A DNA stretch of 22,292 nt from the NCBI GenBank assembly GCA_034436295.1, contig DAOTVT010000104.1:1-22292 (forward strand), read 5' to 3'. This stretch comes from DTLA01 sp034436295 (lineage in GTDB: Bacteria > Chloroflexota > Anaerolineae > DTLA01). Both the position numbers and the translations under genes were made by a program. Below are positions 1-7,602 of this stretch, in pieces. Below the pieces are notes generated by a model that saw nothing but the letters and a program-made list of their open reading frames with translations, was not told the DNA's origin and made no database searches. Numbering within the stretch: position 1 is the first letter of the stretch; every line of letters starts with the position of its first letter.

Positions 1-6
1 CCCGAA

Positions 7-1392
7 ATGAAACACATGGGACGCGCGATGGTTCTCCTGCTCCTCCTAGCGGCCGCCTGCGCCACGATCGCCGCGGCCGGAGGCGCACGCCCAGGCCCGC
101 CCCCCACCGCCACGCTGACCCCCGCAGTGCCCGCGCCGTGGACTCTCCCCTCATCCAACACCCCGCTCTCCCCGCCACGGGCAGCGAGTCCCGCGGCCCT
201 ATCGGTCGTCTGGGAAAAGCGATTTGACAACAACGGGAAGGCCGATCTCGCAGCCGACATCGTAGAAACGCCCGACGGCGACCTGGTCGTCGTCGGCGTT
301 ACCGGCCCGACTCCCTGCCTGCTGTGGTGCAATACGGACGGCTGGATCATCAAACTCAACGCGCGCGGCGAACTGCTCTGGGCGCGTCAGATAGGCAGCG
401 GCCAAGCCGACTCGTTCAACTCCGTTACTCTCAACGGCAACCACTATTGGATTACCGGCACCCGATATGTGTTTCCCTACGGCTACCAGGCCTGGCTGTT
501 GGAGATCGCCCCCGACGGCAGCGTGGTGTGGGAAAAGACCTTCGGCGGCAATCAGGATGAATTCGTCGTGGAGACAATCCCTACTCCCGATGGGAACTTC
601 CTGATGACCGGCCGCACCGTGTCGTTCGGCGTTCAGGATGGCAAAGGGGACGTCTGGCTGGTCAAGTTGAATCCCAACGGCGAGATCATCTGGAGCAAGA
701 CGTACGATTTGGGCGCGGAAGATGGCGGCACTGCGCTCACCTCCTGGGGGCCCAACCGCTACATCCTCACCGCCGACACGTGCACAGCCGACTGCCGCAG
801 CATCCTGACTCCGCATGTCTTTGCTTCCTACCTGGTGCTTGACGCGAACGGGAACATCCTCAAGACACAGACCTTCAACGAAGGCCCCAAGAACAAGTTC
901 GGCTCCATCATACCCACCCGCGACGGTGGCGCAGTCATCGTGGGCGGGACCAGCATGCAGGAGACATTCCCCAGCGAAGACGCCTGGATCGTCAAACTGG
1001 ATGCCAACGCCGACGTGGCGTGGATGAGAATCTTCAACAGTCGCGGGCGCTATGACGGCGCCTATGACATCGTGCAGATGCCCGACGGTAACTATGTGGT
1101 GTCCGCTTACTCCCAGGTTTACCAAACGCCGGAGATGAACTTTGACAACTTCTGGATCATGAGGCTAAATAGCGCCGGAGAGGACCTCTGGTCCCGCATC
1201 TGGGGCGGCCCGGACAATGACGATCCTGTGTCCATGATTCGCACCTCTGATGGTGGAATCGTGGCGGTCGGCTTCATGGATGCGGTGTCCTGGCCGCTGG
1301 ACAAGATTCCCGGCCCGTCGGATTTCTACGTGATCAAAATGACCGACACGCAGGCGCTGTTTCTCCCTTGCGTGTTTCGGGATTTCCGCTAG
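7..1392 (+). CDS. Secreted beta-propeller-like repeat protein
   Basis: A predicted exported protein of 461 residues. The N-terminus has basic residues, then a Leu/Ala-rich hydrophobic core (about residues 9-24), then a Pro/Thr-rich linker to about residue 65. This looks like a signal peptide and spacer. The Cys after Leu-Ala-Ala-Ala could be a lipobox cysteine, but the -3 residue is Ala rather than Leu/Val/Ile, so this is weak. From about residue 66 there are six or so units of 50-55 residues with the pattern 'W.k.fGG...D.......tpDGn.lv.G......D.wl.KlnpnGe..W', typical of WD/PQQ-like or delta-60 type propellers. The chain ends in LFLPCVFRDFR, like the LP...R tails often seen on secreted Chloroflexota proteins. 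The frame is open to the window edge, so the start may be ATG 7, 16 or 28, or lie upstream. Function is unknown; a surface binding or adhesion role is a guess. Confidence 0.75.
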   Translation: MKHMGRAMVLLLLLAAACATIAAAGGARPGPPPTATLTPAVPAPWTLPSSNTPLSPPRAASPAALSVVWEKRFDNNGKADLAADIVETPDGDLVVVGVTGPTPCLLWCNTDGWIIKLNARGELLWARQIGSGQADSFNSVTLNGNHYWITGTRYVFPYGYQAWLLEIAPDGSVVWEKTFGGNQDEFVVETIPTPDGNFLMTGRTVSFGVQDGKGDVWLVKLNPNGEIIWSKTYDLGAEDGGTALTSWGPNRYILTADTCTADCRSILTPHVFASYLVLDANGNILKTQTFNEGPKNKFGSIIPTRDGGAVIVGGTSMQETFPSEDAWIVKLDANADVAWMRIFNSRGRYDGAYDIVQMPDGNYVVSAYSQVYQTPEMNFDNFWIMRLNSAGEDLWSRIWGGPDNDDPVSMIRTSDGGIVAVGFMDAVSWPLDKIPGPSDFYVIKMTDTQALFLPCVFRDFR

Positions 1393-1406
1393 GCCGGGGG
1401 AACCGC

Positions 1407-1817
1407 CTACCCCACCACCTCCGCCAGCACCGCGTCCAAGTCCTCCATCGTCCCCACAATGCGCGTGGACAGGTACCGCACCGCCCAGTTGTTGACCAGC
1501 GGCGAGATGGCGATGACCGGCTTCCCGGCGCGGCGGGCCTCCCACATCTCCACCGCCGTGCCCATGCTGCACGACGGCACGAACGCAATCACCACGTCGG
1601 CTCGCCTGGCCTCCTCAATCATGGCGAAAAACGTGGCCCGCGCCTCCTCGTCCGAGTAGTCCAAACTGTTGGGGTGCAGCGCCACAGGGTCCACGATGCG
1701 CGCGTCGGGAAATCGCCGCCGGATCACCTCGGCGATTCGGGCGCGGTAGTCCTGGTCGTGCATCCCGTCGGCCAGCGACCCCTGGATGATCCCCGCGATG
1801 AAGAAAACCAGACTCAC
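1407..1817 (-). CDS. Nucleoside 2-deoxyribosyltransferase-like protein
   Basis: A 136-residue protein of the nucleoside 2-deoxyribosyltransferase/DNPH1-like Rossmann superfamily, which cleaves or exchanges the N-glycosidic bond of (deoxy)nucleosides or nucleotides. Visible family features are the N-terminal strand and loop FFIAGIIQGS, the VDPVALHP segment, and DVVIAFVPSCSMGTAVEMWEA near residues 74-93. In that last segment Glu90 sits where the family's nucleophilic Glu lies in the 'GT..E' motif. Length is normal for the small subfamily. The start is GTG at 1817, behind an AGGGGGC ribosome site. It is the last gene of the - strand cluster, 115 bases after the butyrate kinase gene, and it converges on the secreted protein gene with 14 bases between them. 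Substrate is not predictable. Confidence 0.8.
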   Translation of the reverse strand: MSLVFFIAGIIQGSLADGMHDQDYRARIAEVIRRRFPDARIVDPVALHPNSLDYSDEEARATFFAMIEEARRADVVIAFVPSCSMGTAVEMWEARRAGKPVIAISPLVNNWAVRYLSTRIVGTMEDLDAVLAEVVG

Positions 1818-1932
1818 AGACGCCCCCTGATATGCATCGGTTCGCCGCCGAGGGCACCGAGGCCGCAGACAGCACGTTCGGTTTCTCTGCGTGCCCCGCG
1901 GTCTCGGCGGTGAGGTGTTCTCTGCAGACGAA

Positions 1933-2997
1933 TCACGCGTACTCCTTGGGCTGCTCCTCGCCGCGCAGTACGCGCAGCGCGCCCATTGTCATGGCTTCCA
2001 TCTCGTCCTCGCCCGGGAAGATGAGCACCGGCGCGATCCACTCCACGCGCTCGCGTATCCAGCCCGTGAGCATCTCCGAATGCGCCAGCCCGCCCGTCAG
2101 GACAATGGCATCCACCTCGCCCTTCAGGACCGTGGCCATGGCGCCGATTTCCTTGGCGGTCTGGTAGGCCATCGCCTCGTACACCAGGCGTGCGTGCTCG
2201 TCCCCTTCGGCGATGCGCCGCTCCACCTCGCGCGCGTCGTTGGTGCCCAGGTGCGCCACCAGCCCGCCCCCGCCGACGCACCGCCGCCACAACTCGTCAA
2301 ACGTGTACTGGCCCGAATACGCGAGCCGCAGCAGGTCGCCGATGGGCAAGCCGCCGGCGCGTTCGGGCGAGAAGGGGCCTGTCCCGTCCAGCGCCTGGTT
2401 CACGTCAATCATGCGCCCCTTGCGGTGCGGGCTGACGGAAATCCCCCCGCCCATGTGGACCACCACCAGGTTCAGTTCCTCGTAGGGTTTGCCCAGCGAT
2501 TTGGCCGCCTTGCGCGCCGCCGCCTTCAGATTCAGCGCGTGGGACAGGCTCTTGCGCTCAATCTCCGGCAGGCCGCTGATGCGGGCAATGGGCTCAAACT
2601 CGTCCACCGATACCGGATCCACGATAAAAGCCGGGACTCCGGCGCGGCTGGCGATTTCGCGGGCGATGAACGCGCCCAGGTTGCTCACGTGTTCGCGCTT
2701 GGGCTGGCGCAGGTCTTCCAGCATGCGGTCGTTGATGCGGTACACGCCGCTGGCCACGGGCGGGAGCGCGCCGCCCCGGCCCACCACCGCGTGCAGCGAC
2801 TTCAGGTCAACGCCCTTCTCCTCCAGCACGCGCAGGATGACATCGCGGCGGAACTCGTACTGATCCACGATGCGCTGGAAGCGGGCGATCTCCTCCGCCG
2901 AGTGGCGGATGACCTCCACAAAGACCGGCGACTCGTCCTCGTACAAGGCAACTTTCGTGGACGTGGAGCCTGGATTGATGCTCAGCACCCGATACAT
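1933..2997 (-). CDS. buk: Butyrate kinase family acyl kinase
   Basis: A 354-residue ASKHA-fold kinase, the usual length for butyrate or branched-chain fatty acid kinases. The family reaction is acyl phosphate + ADP to carboxylate + ATP, a substrate-level phosphorylation step in the cytoplasm. The N-terminus SINPGSTSTKVALYEDE is the phosphate-1 loop. VHMGGGISVSPHRKGRMID and DGTGPFSPERAGGLP carry the conserved glycine loop and the family-specific stretch. The C-terminal VLTGGLAHSE matches the adenosine motif. The start ATG at 2997 follows GAGGTGA. The gene lies 19 bases after the alpha-hydroxy-acid oxidase-like gene and is probably co-transcribed with it. No phosphotransbutyrylase gene is in view, so whether the substrate is butyrate, isobutyrate or another short acid cannot be told. 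Confidence 0.92.
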   Translation of the reverse strand: MYRVLSINPGSTSTKVALYEDESPVFVEVIRHSAEEIARFQRIVDQYEFRRDVILRVLEEKGVDLKSLHAVVGRGGALPPVASGVYRINDRMLEDLRQPKREHVSNLGAFIAREIASRAGVPAFIVDPVSVDEFEPIARISGLPEIERKSLSHALNLKAAARKAAKSLGKPYEELNLVVVHMGGGISVSPHRKGRMIDVNQALDGTGPFSPERAGGLPIGDLLRLAYSGQYTFDELWRRCVGGGGLVAHLGTNDAREVERRIAEGDEHARLVYEAMAYQTAKEIGAMATVLKGEVDAIVLTGGLAHSEMLTGWIRERVEWIAPVLIFPGEDEMEAMTMGALRVLRGEEQPKEYA

Positions 2998-3016
2998 GCT
3001 TCACCTCGTCGTTGAG

Positions 3017-4042
3017 TTAGGCGTCATAGCCCCACAGGATTCGGGCGTCCACCTCGGCAAGGCTGGCGCAGCCCGTGAGGATCATGGCCGAGCGCAACTG
3101 ATCGGCGTACTGGGCCAGCAGCGCCGCGACCGCCTCCTTGCCGCCGCCGACCGCCGCGATGCTCATCGGGCGCCCGACCATCACGGCGTCGGCGCCCAAC
3201 GCCAACATCTTGAGCACATCGTACCCCGACCGCACCCCGCCGTCGGCCAGAATCGGAATCTTGCCCTTCACCCGCGCCGCGATGGACGGCAGAACGTCGG
3301 CGGTGCCCGGCGTGTGATCCAGGATTCGCCCGCCGTGATTGGACACGACAATCGCCGCCGCCCCCGTGTCCACGGCCATCTCCGCCTCGTCGGGCGTCAT
3401 GATCCCCTTCAGGATGAACGGCCGCTCAAGCCGCGCCGCGATCGCCTTCCAGTCGGCGACGGGCTTGGGCCCCACGTACTGGCCCGCGCGCACCATCCCC
3501 ACAATGCCGGCCGCGTCTATGTCCACGCCCACAGCCCATGCCCCCGCCTCCTCGGCGCGGCGCAACAGGCGCAGGATGTCCTCCGAGCGGCGCGGCTTGG
3601 CGATGAAGCAGCCGCGGCCCCCGTACCGCGCAATCGTCGCGATGCCGATGTCCGCCAGCGCCGGATTCGGCCCGTCCCCCGCCATGCCCAGCGAGCCGGC
3701 GGCCACCGCGCCTCCCATCATCGCATCGGCCAAATCCTCTTCCGGCACCGCGTTGTTCATGTTGAGCGCAGTCCCCGCCACAGGCGCTACGAGGATGGGC
3801 ATCTCCAGCGCGTGGCCGAATAGCGTCAGGCGCGTGTCCGGCGTGTCCTTGTCGTGCAGCGTGCGCAGGTTGAGGCGGAGCCGCGCCAGGGCCGCCACGT
3901 TGTTCATGAACGACGCGCCGCTCCCAATGCCCCCCATGCCGGGCATCTCCCCCGCGCAGGCCTTCCCGTCGCACACCGGGCAGACGCGACACGCGCCCGC
4001 AAAACGCTCCTTCGCGGTTTTCTTTACGTCGCTCCAGTTCAC
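3017..4042 (-). CDS. FMN-dependent alpha-hydroxy-acid oxidase-like protein with Cys-rich N-terminus
   Basis: A 341-residue FMN TIM-barrel protein of the lactate/glycolate oxidase and type 2 isopentenyl diphosphate isomerase-like superfamily. The conserved VVSNHGGRILDHTP near residue 236 supplies the family's active-site His and Arg. LADGGVRSGYDVLKMLALGADAVMVGRP binds FMN phosphate. The N-terminus carries CRVCPVCDGKAC (Cys18, 21, 24, 29), a spacing that suggests an iron-sulfur or zinc site not found in classical glycolate oxidases; known relatives of this subtype occur in anaerobes. I chose GTG at 4042, which is 7 bases past the stop of the DUF2148 gene and preceded by AGGTAGGGG. A TTG at 4060 would add six residues and overlap that gene by 11 bases but has a poor ribosome site. 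Substrate is unknown. The DUF2148 ferredoxin-like neighbour could be its electron partner (inference). Confidence 0.87.
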   Translation of the reverse strand: MNWSDVKKTAKERFAGACRVCPVCDGKACAGEMPGMGGIGSGASFMNNVAALARLRLNLRTLHDKDTPDTRLTLFGHALEMPILVAPVAGTALNMNNAVPEEDLADAMMGGAVAAGSLGMAGDGPNPALADIGIATIARYGGRGCFIAKPRRSEDILRLLRRAEEAGAWAVGVDIDAAGIVGMVRAGQYVGPKPVADWKAIAARLERPFILKGIMTPDEAEMAVDTGAAAIVVSNHGGRILDHTPGTADVLPSIAARVKGKIPILADGGVRSGYDVLKMLALGADAVMVGRPMSIAAVGGGKEAVAALLAQYADQLRSAMILTGCASLAEVDARILWGYDA

Positions 4043-4049
4043 GGCACCC

Positions 4050-4559
4050 CTACCTGTCAAAGTAGATGTTCTTGCCCGTTGCCGACAGCGGGATGCCCAT
4101 GACGAAGTCGGCGTCTATGAGGCCCATTTCGCGGGCCACCACGCCGATTCGGTACATGATGCGGTTGTCCACGTTCAGAATCTGCGCCGTCTTCACCGCC
4201 GACCCCAGGGCAATGCCCATATCCAGCAGGCGGTAGGCGCATTGAGGCCCCTTGAACTCGCCCTCAAACGTGTTGATCTTCAGGCACTTCTCAAAGCCGC
4301 AAGCGCCACAGTTCAGACCTACTGTCGCGGCGTCCTTGATCCCGATGAGGACCACGGCCGCCGAGTGGGCCACGTTCTTGCCGTCGCGGTCAAAGTTGAC
4401 CTTGCCGGTCCGAATGCCGAACTCCACCATCTTCTCGGCCAGGTCTCGCAGCACGTCGCCCTTCAGCGTGCGGACGACGATGTAATCCTTGCCCGCCGCC
4501 TTCGGCGCGGTGCGCGCCGCGACCTCCATCAACGCCGTTACGATGTCCATGCTGTCCAT
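4050..4559 (-). CDS. DUF2148 ferredoxin-domain protein
   Basis: A 169-residue protein matching the DUF2148 family ('ferredoxin domain-containing'), known mainly from anaerobic bacteria and archaea and of unknown function. The segment GLNCGACGFEKC (about residues 101-112) has a CxxCxxxxC arrangement suited to an iron-sulfur cluster. A further Cys lies in GPQCAYRLLDMGIALGSAVKTA, another family signature. The N-terminus resembles the family's usual helical start, including TAPKAAGKDYI. The start ATG at 4559 sits 8 bases behind AAGGAGG; a second ATG at 4550 is less well placed. It is 25 bases after the TPR gene and 7 bases ahead of the oxidase-like gene, so the three are probably one transcript. 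A redox role is inferred from the cysteines only. Confidence 0.87.
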   Translation of the reverse strand: MDSMDIVTALMEVAARTAPKAAGKDYIVVRTLKGDVLRDLAEKMVEFGIRTGKVNFDRDGKNVAHSAAVVLIGIKDAATVGLNCGACGFEKCLKINTFEGEFKGPQCAYRLLDMGIALGSAVKTAQILNVDNRIMYRIGVVAREMGLIDADFVMGIPLSATGKNIYFDR

Positions 4560-4584
4560 GTACGTTGGCCTCCTTGGATGTATT

Positions 4585-5220
4585 CTATGATTCGCAACCC
4601 GAGTCCTGCGACTTCTCCTGCCCGGCCAGTGTCTTGCGGTAGCGCTTCAGTTCGGCGCTTGCCCCCACCGCATACACCGACCCGGGCAGCAGTTCAATGA
4701 CCTCATTCAACTGATGCACCGCCTCGGCGCATTTGCCGCTCCGCATCAGCGCCAGGCCCAGATTGTAGCGACACGCCGCCTCGTGTTTCGGGGCCAGCCG
4801 CCCCTTCTCCGCGTTCTCCAGGAGAGCCGCGAGGGCACGGATGGCTTCCTCCAGCCGTCCTTCCTTGAGAAAGCACGCGCCCGTATTGATGCGGGCCGCC
4901 CAGCGGCTGGGGTCGGCCACGCTGAGCCGCTCGCCCAGTCGGTACAACCCCCGCGCCATGTCCCACCGCCCCGTGCGGGCGGCCAGGTTGCCCAGGTCCA
5001 CCAGAATCTGCGCCCGCATCGTCAGCACGTAGAGCAGGATGATGAAGAGAACGGGGCTCATCAGAAAGCCGCTCGCCAAGTAGATGGCATAGATGAGCGC
5101 GGTGAAGGCGAGACTCTCCACGGCAAACCGCAGGCTCAACGGCTCGCGGCGCACCAGCCCCAGGGCGCCGAACGCCAGAATGTACAACAACCCCATGAGC
5201 AAGACCATCCACGGCCCCAT
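4585..5220 (-). CDS. Membrane-anchored TPR protein
   Basis: A 211-residue protein with about three hydrophobic segments in the first 70 residues (residues 3-22, about 33-50 and 52-67), followed by a cytoplasmic or exposed helical domain. Two to three TPR-like helix pairs can be picked out, for example ARGLYRLGERLSVADPSRWAA, NTGACFLKEGRLEEAIRALA and CRYNLGLALMRSGKCAEAVHQL. TPRs mediate protein contacts, so it is probably a scaffold, but no partner can be named. The frame extends upstream to 5265, but ATG 5220 follows a strong AGGAGGG at 5228-5234 and starts the first membrane helix. The extra upstream residues are encoded across the terminator hairpin and are unlikely to be real. It heads the DUF2148/oxidase/buk cluster. 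Confidence 0.75.
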   Translation of the reverse strand: MGPWMVLLMGLLYILAFGALGLVRREPLSLRFAVESLAFTALIYAIYLASGFLMSPVLFIILLYVLTMRAQILVDLGNLAARTGRWDMARGLYRLGERLSVADPSRWAARINTGACFLKEGRLEEAIRALAALLENAEKGRLAPKHEAACRYNLGLALMRSGKCAEAVHQLNEVIELLPGSVYAVGASAELKRYRKTLAGQEKSQDSGCES

Positions 5221-5237
5221 ACGGATACCCTCCTGGC

Positions 5238-5272
5238 AAAACAAGGCCCTTGTCCAGAACGACAAGGGCCTT
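5238..5272 (-). terminator. Rho-independent terminator after the ArsA/Get3-like operon
   Basis: A perfect 12-bp stem (AAGGCCCTTGTC / GACAAGGGCCTT, arms 5243-5254 and 5261-5272) with a 6-base loop. On the - strand it is followed directly by GTTTTG. It starts 20 bases after the stop of the second ATPase gene. The ribosome site of the TPR gene begins only a few bases beyond the T-run. Confidence 0.85.
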
Positions 5273-5291
5273 GCCTGGACGACACGATGCG

Positions 5292-6269
5292 CTACTTGAA
5301 CAGGTCGCGGGCGGTGCGCTCCAACATCGTTACGCCGCGGACTTCCGTCTCGTACAGCGGCACGACGGCCCGCACCGAGTCCCCAAAGGTTCGGTGAATG
5401 ACCTCCATGTACTCGTCCTGCATGGCAATGCGGTTGCGGACGAAATCAGGCGTCGTGGCGTTCACCGTGCTCTTGTCAATGACCATGTTCACCACAACGC
5501 CGCCGACCGGGATGCCGAACTCGTTGAACCAGTTGATGAATCGGGTGATCACAGCGATGGGCAAGGCCTCGGGCAGCGTTACGAAAAAGAACGCCGTCTT
5601 TTCCGCATCGGTGAGGAGTTCCTTCGCGTGCCCCATTCGGTCCTTGAAGCGCAGCAGGTACTCCATGAGGGGGTCTTTCTCCTGCTTCTTCTTGCTGTAC
5701 GACAGCAGTTCCCGCAGGCTCCTGGCCTCCTCGCGGCTCTGCACCATCTTGTTGACCCACAGCGAGTAGACCGAGGACATGCCCAGCAGGCGGCGCGCGT
5801 TCGCCGTCGGCGCGGTGTCGAAGACGTAGGCCTCGTACTTGTCCTCAAACATGATGTCAATCATGTTCTCAAACATAGCCGACTCTTCAAAGGCCGGGTT
5901 CATCGTCGCCGATTCCACGAACTCGTCCGCCTTGGTCTTGATATCCGCGAACTTCAGGAACCACTCTATCTTCTCGCGGATTTCCTTCTTGGACTTCTCT
6001 ATCGTCTCGCGCGTATCAATCTCATGCGCCCAGAGGTTGTTCACCCCCGTTACGGGCGTGGGCTTGCCGAAAACATCCTGCCCCAGAAGGCTGCTCAGGC
6101 TGTGGACAGGGTTGGTGGAGGCCAGAAGCGTGCGCTTGCCCTGCTGCGCGAGCCACAAGGCGGCTGTGCCGGCCATGACGGTCTTGCCCACGCCGCCCTT
6201 GCCCCCGAAGAAGACGTACTTCATTTTCGGGTGTTCGGCGAGGAATTGCTGCGTTGTCTTCGTGATCAT
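5292..6269 (-). CDS. ArsA/Get3-like ATPase with Asn at the switch-I catalytic position
   Basis: A 325-residue SIMIBI-class ATPase of the ArsA/Get3 family. The deviant Walker A FGGKGGVGKTV (residues 21-31) keeps the intermonomer signature Lys24. Switch I reads STNPVHSLSS, with Asn53 where yeast Get3 has catalytic Asp57 (STDPAHNLSD). Switch II DTAPTANARRLL (Asp151) is nearly canonical. KTAFFFVTLPE and VVVNMVIDK match the adenine-loop region of the family. There are no cysteines, so neither the ArsA metalloid site nor the Get3 zinc CxxC is present. The start ATG 6269 overlaps the previous ATPase gene by 4 bases (ATGA) behind GGAGGT. It is the last gene of the seven-gene operon. It probably binds ATP but hydrolyses it poorly, and pairs with its neighbour (inference). 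It is not an arsenite pump subunit as far as context shows. Confidence 0.9.
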   Translation of the reverse strand: MITKTTQQFLAEHPKMKYVFFGGKGGVGKTVMAGTAALWLAQQGKRTLLASTNPVHSLSSLLGQDVFGKPTPVTGVNNLWAHEIDTRETIEKSKKEIREKIEWFLKFADIKTKADEFVESATMNPAFEESAMFENMIDIMFEDKYEAYVFDTAPTANARRLLGMSSVYSLWVNKMVQSREEARSLRELLSYSKKKQEKDPLMEYLLRFKDRMGHAKELLTDAEKTAFFFVTLPEALPIAVITRFINWFNEFGIPVGGVVVNMVIDKSTVNATTPDFVRNRIAMQDEYMEVIHRTFGDSVRAVVPLYETEVRGVTMLERTARDLFK

Positions 6270-7249
6270 GCGCCATTACCTCCAAACATCGCATTGGCGA
6301 CTTTCTCTATCATCGGCAAGCCAGTGATATCCCGCTCAAACTCGGGCACCCACGCCAGCACTTCGCCGCCGAAAGTGCGGTTGATCTTGTCCAGATACTG
6401 CCGCTGCATCTCAATGCGGTTGCGCAGGTACGCGGGGATGTTCTGCTGCGCCAGTTCCGCAGGGATCACGCGGTTGACGATGTAGCCCGACAGGGGCACG
6501 TTGAACTTGGCGAACAGCCCCGCCGCCTTCTGCGTGTCCAGGATGATCATCTCTTCGGGAACCAGCACGAAGAAGAAGGCCGTCTTCTGCTTGTCGGTCA
6601 GGATGCCCGACGAGGTATTGATGCGATTCTTGATGTACTGCAACTCCTTCAGAATCTTGTCCTCTTCGGTCTCCTTCTCCCGCCTCATGACGGCTGCCAC
6701 TTTCTCGTACTCGGCCATCTCCTCGCGCAGCGCCGTGATCTTGTCAATCCACTGGTCGTACACGGATGCCATGCTGAGGTAATAGAGCGCGTGGCCCAGG
6801 GGCACCAGGTCGTAGATATAGTAGTCGTACTGCCCCCCCACGACGATGTCCACCACCTCGTCAAAGATGGCGCTTTCCTCCATGGCAGGTTCCGCCGCTG
6901 CGGCCTGGATGTAGTTCTCAATCTCCTGGGGCACTTCGGGCAGGCCGTACATGTCCAGAATCTTGCGGCGAATCTCGTCCTGGTACTCCTTGATGCGTTT
7001 GTCCGCATCAATCTCTTGAGCATACAAATTCGGCATGATTTCTACAGGGCCTTTGCCGAAGATGTCTCGCTGGAAGATATCCGAAAGCGAAGCCTGCGGA
7101 TCCACGGAGAACACCAGGACGCGATAGCCCTTCTTGGCCAGCCAGTACGCGGTGGCGGCGGAGAATGTGGTCTTCCCCAGGCCACCTTTGCCTCCAAACA
7201 TGATGTAGCGACGGTCGGGATTCTTTTCAAAAACCTCTGCTAATGACAA
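6266..7249 (-). CDS. ArsA/Get3-like ATPase with altered switch II
   Basis: A 327-residue paralogue of the following ATPase. Walker A FGGKGGLGKTT spans residues 18-28 with signature Lys21. Switch I SVDPQASLSDIF keeps the catalytic-type Asp50. Switch II is YDLVPLGHALYYL (Asp147), lacking the usual DTAPTGH, although the GH-x-L-part is kept. It shares EESAIFDEVVDIV, DKQKTAFFFVLVPE and IVNRVIP with its partner. It has no cysteines. The start is TTG at 7249: an in-frame TGA lies only nine bases upstream, the next Met (residue 17) would nearly destroy the P-loop, and AAAGGGG sits about 8 bases ahead. In Get3, the dimer clamps a tail-anchored membrane protein and ATP hydrolysis releases it. Here a heterodimer with the 5292-6269 product is the simplest reading (inference). 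Confidence 0.9.
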   Translation of the reverse strand: MSLAEVFEKNPDRRYIMFGGKGGLGKTTFSAATAYWLAKKGYRVLVFSVDPQASLSDIFQRDIFGKGPVEIMPNLYAQEIDADKRIKEYQDEIRRKILDMYGLPEVPQEIENYIQAAAAEPAMEESAIFDEVVDIVVGGQYDYYIYDLVPLGHALYYLSMASVYDQWIDKITALREEMAEYEKVAAVMRREKETEEDKILKELQYIKNRINTSSGILTDKQKTAFFFVLVPEEMIILDTQKAAGLFAKFNVPLSGYIVNRVIPAELAQQNIPAYLRNRIEMQRQYLDKINRTFGGEVLAWVPEFERDITGLPMIEKVANAMFGGNGA

Positions 7250-7307
7250 CGCCCCTCACCCCTTTCTGGATTTTTGTAGAGTGCGCTTTCAGGACGACCG
7301 CAGCGCA

Positions 7308-7586
7308 CTACGCGAGTGCGTCGGTCAGGTCGCGCTCACGGAGCATGCGCCGCTTCCACGTGGCGATCTGCGGCACCACATACGGGAGCAGCCGCAACGA
7401 GTAGTACGGCGGGAGAATCGGAATCCCCAGCAGGTCGCCCATGGTGATCAGGATGAACAGGTGCTCCATGCTCCCGCGCGTCTTCAGCGCGAATCGCGCC
7501 ATGTCGTGCCCCGCCATCCCATACAGCACGCTCTTGGTGGTATCAAAAAACCGTTTCAGCACATTGGGTTTCTCTTCCTCGCTCAT
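7308..7586 (-). CDS. Small conserved protein A of the ATPase operon (unknown function)
   Basis: A 92-residue protein of unknown function. It is clearly paralogous to the next upstream gene product. Shared residues are GDLLGIPILPPYYSLRLLPY, then VP.I..WKR, then LRERDLTD at the C-terminus. The middle (about residues 42-72) is hydrophobic with several prolines and one Asp, so it is more like a membrane-associated or amphipathic hairpin than a clean transmembrane helix. The N-terminus is charged and helical. ATG 7586 was chosen because GGAGGAAGG lies about 8 bases ahead; an upstream ATG at 7622 would run into the preceding gene and has no better site. It is 16 bases after gene B and 58 bases before the first ATPase. 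By position it may be a partner or client of the ATPases (inference). Confidence 0.8.
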   Translation of the reverse strand: MSEEEKPNVLKRFFDTTKSVLYGMAGHDMARFALKTRGSMEHLFILITMGDLLGIPILPPYYSLRLLPYVVPQIATWKRRMLRERDLTDALA

Positions 7587-7602
7587 GTAGTTACCTTCCT
7601 CC

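Noticed and set aside
1891..3015. A 374-codon + strand frame
   Set aside because: Antisense to the butyrate kinase gene, which is unmistakable; composition is typical of a mirror frame.
5292..7249. ArsA arsenite-pump ATPase function
   Set aside because: No cysteines for metalloid binding in either protein, and no arsB, acr3, arsD or arsR gene in the window.
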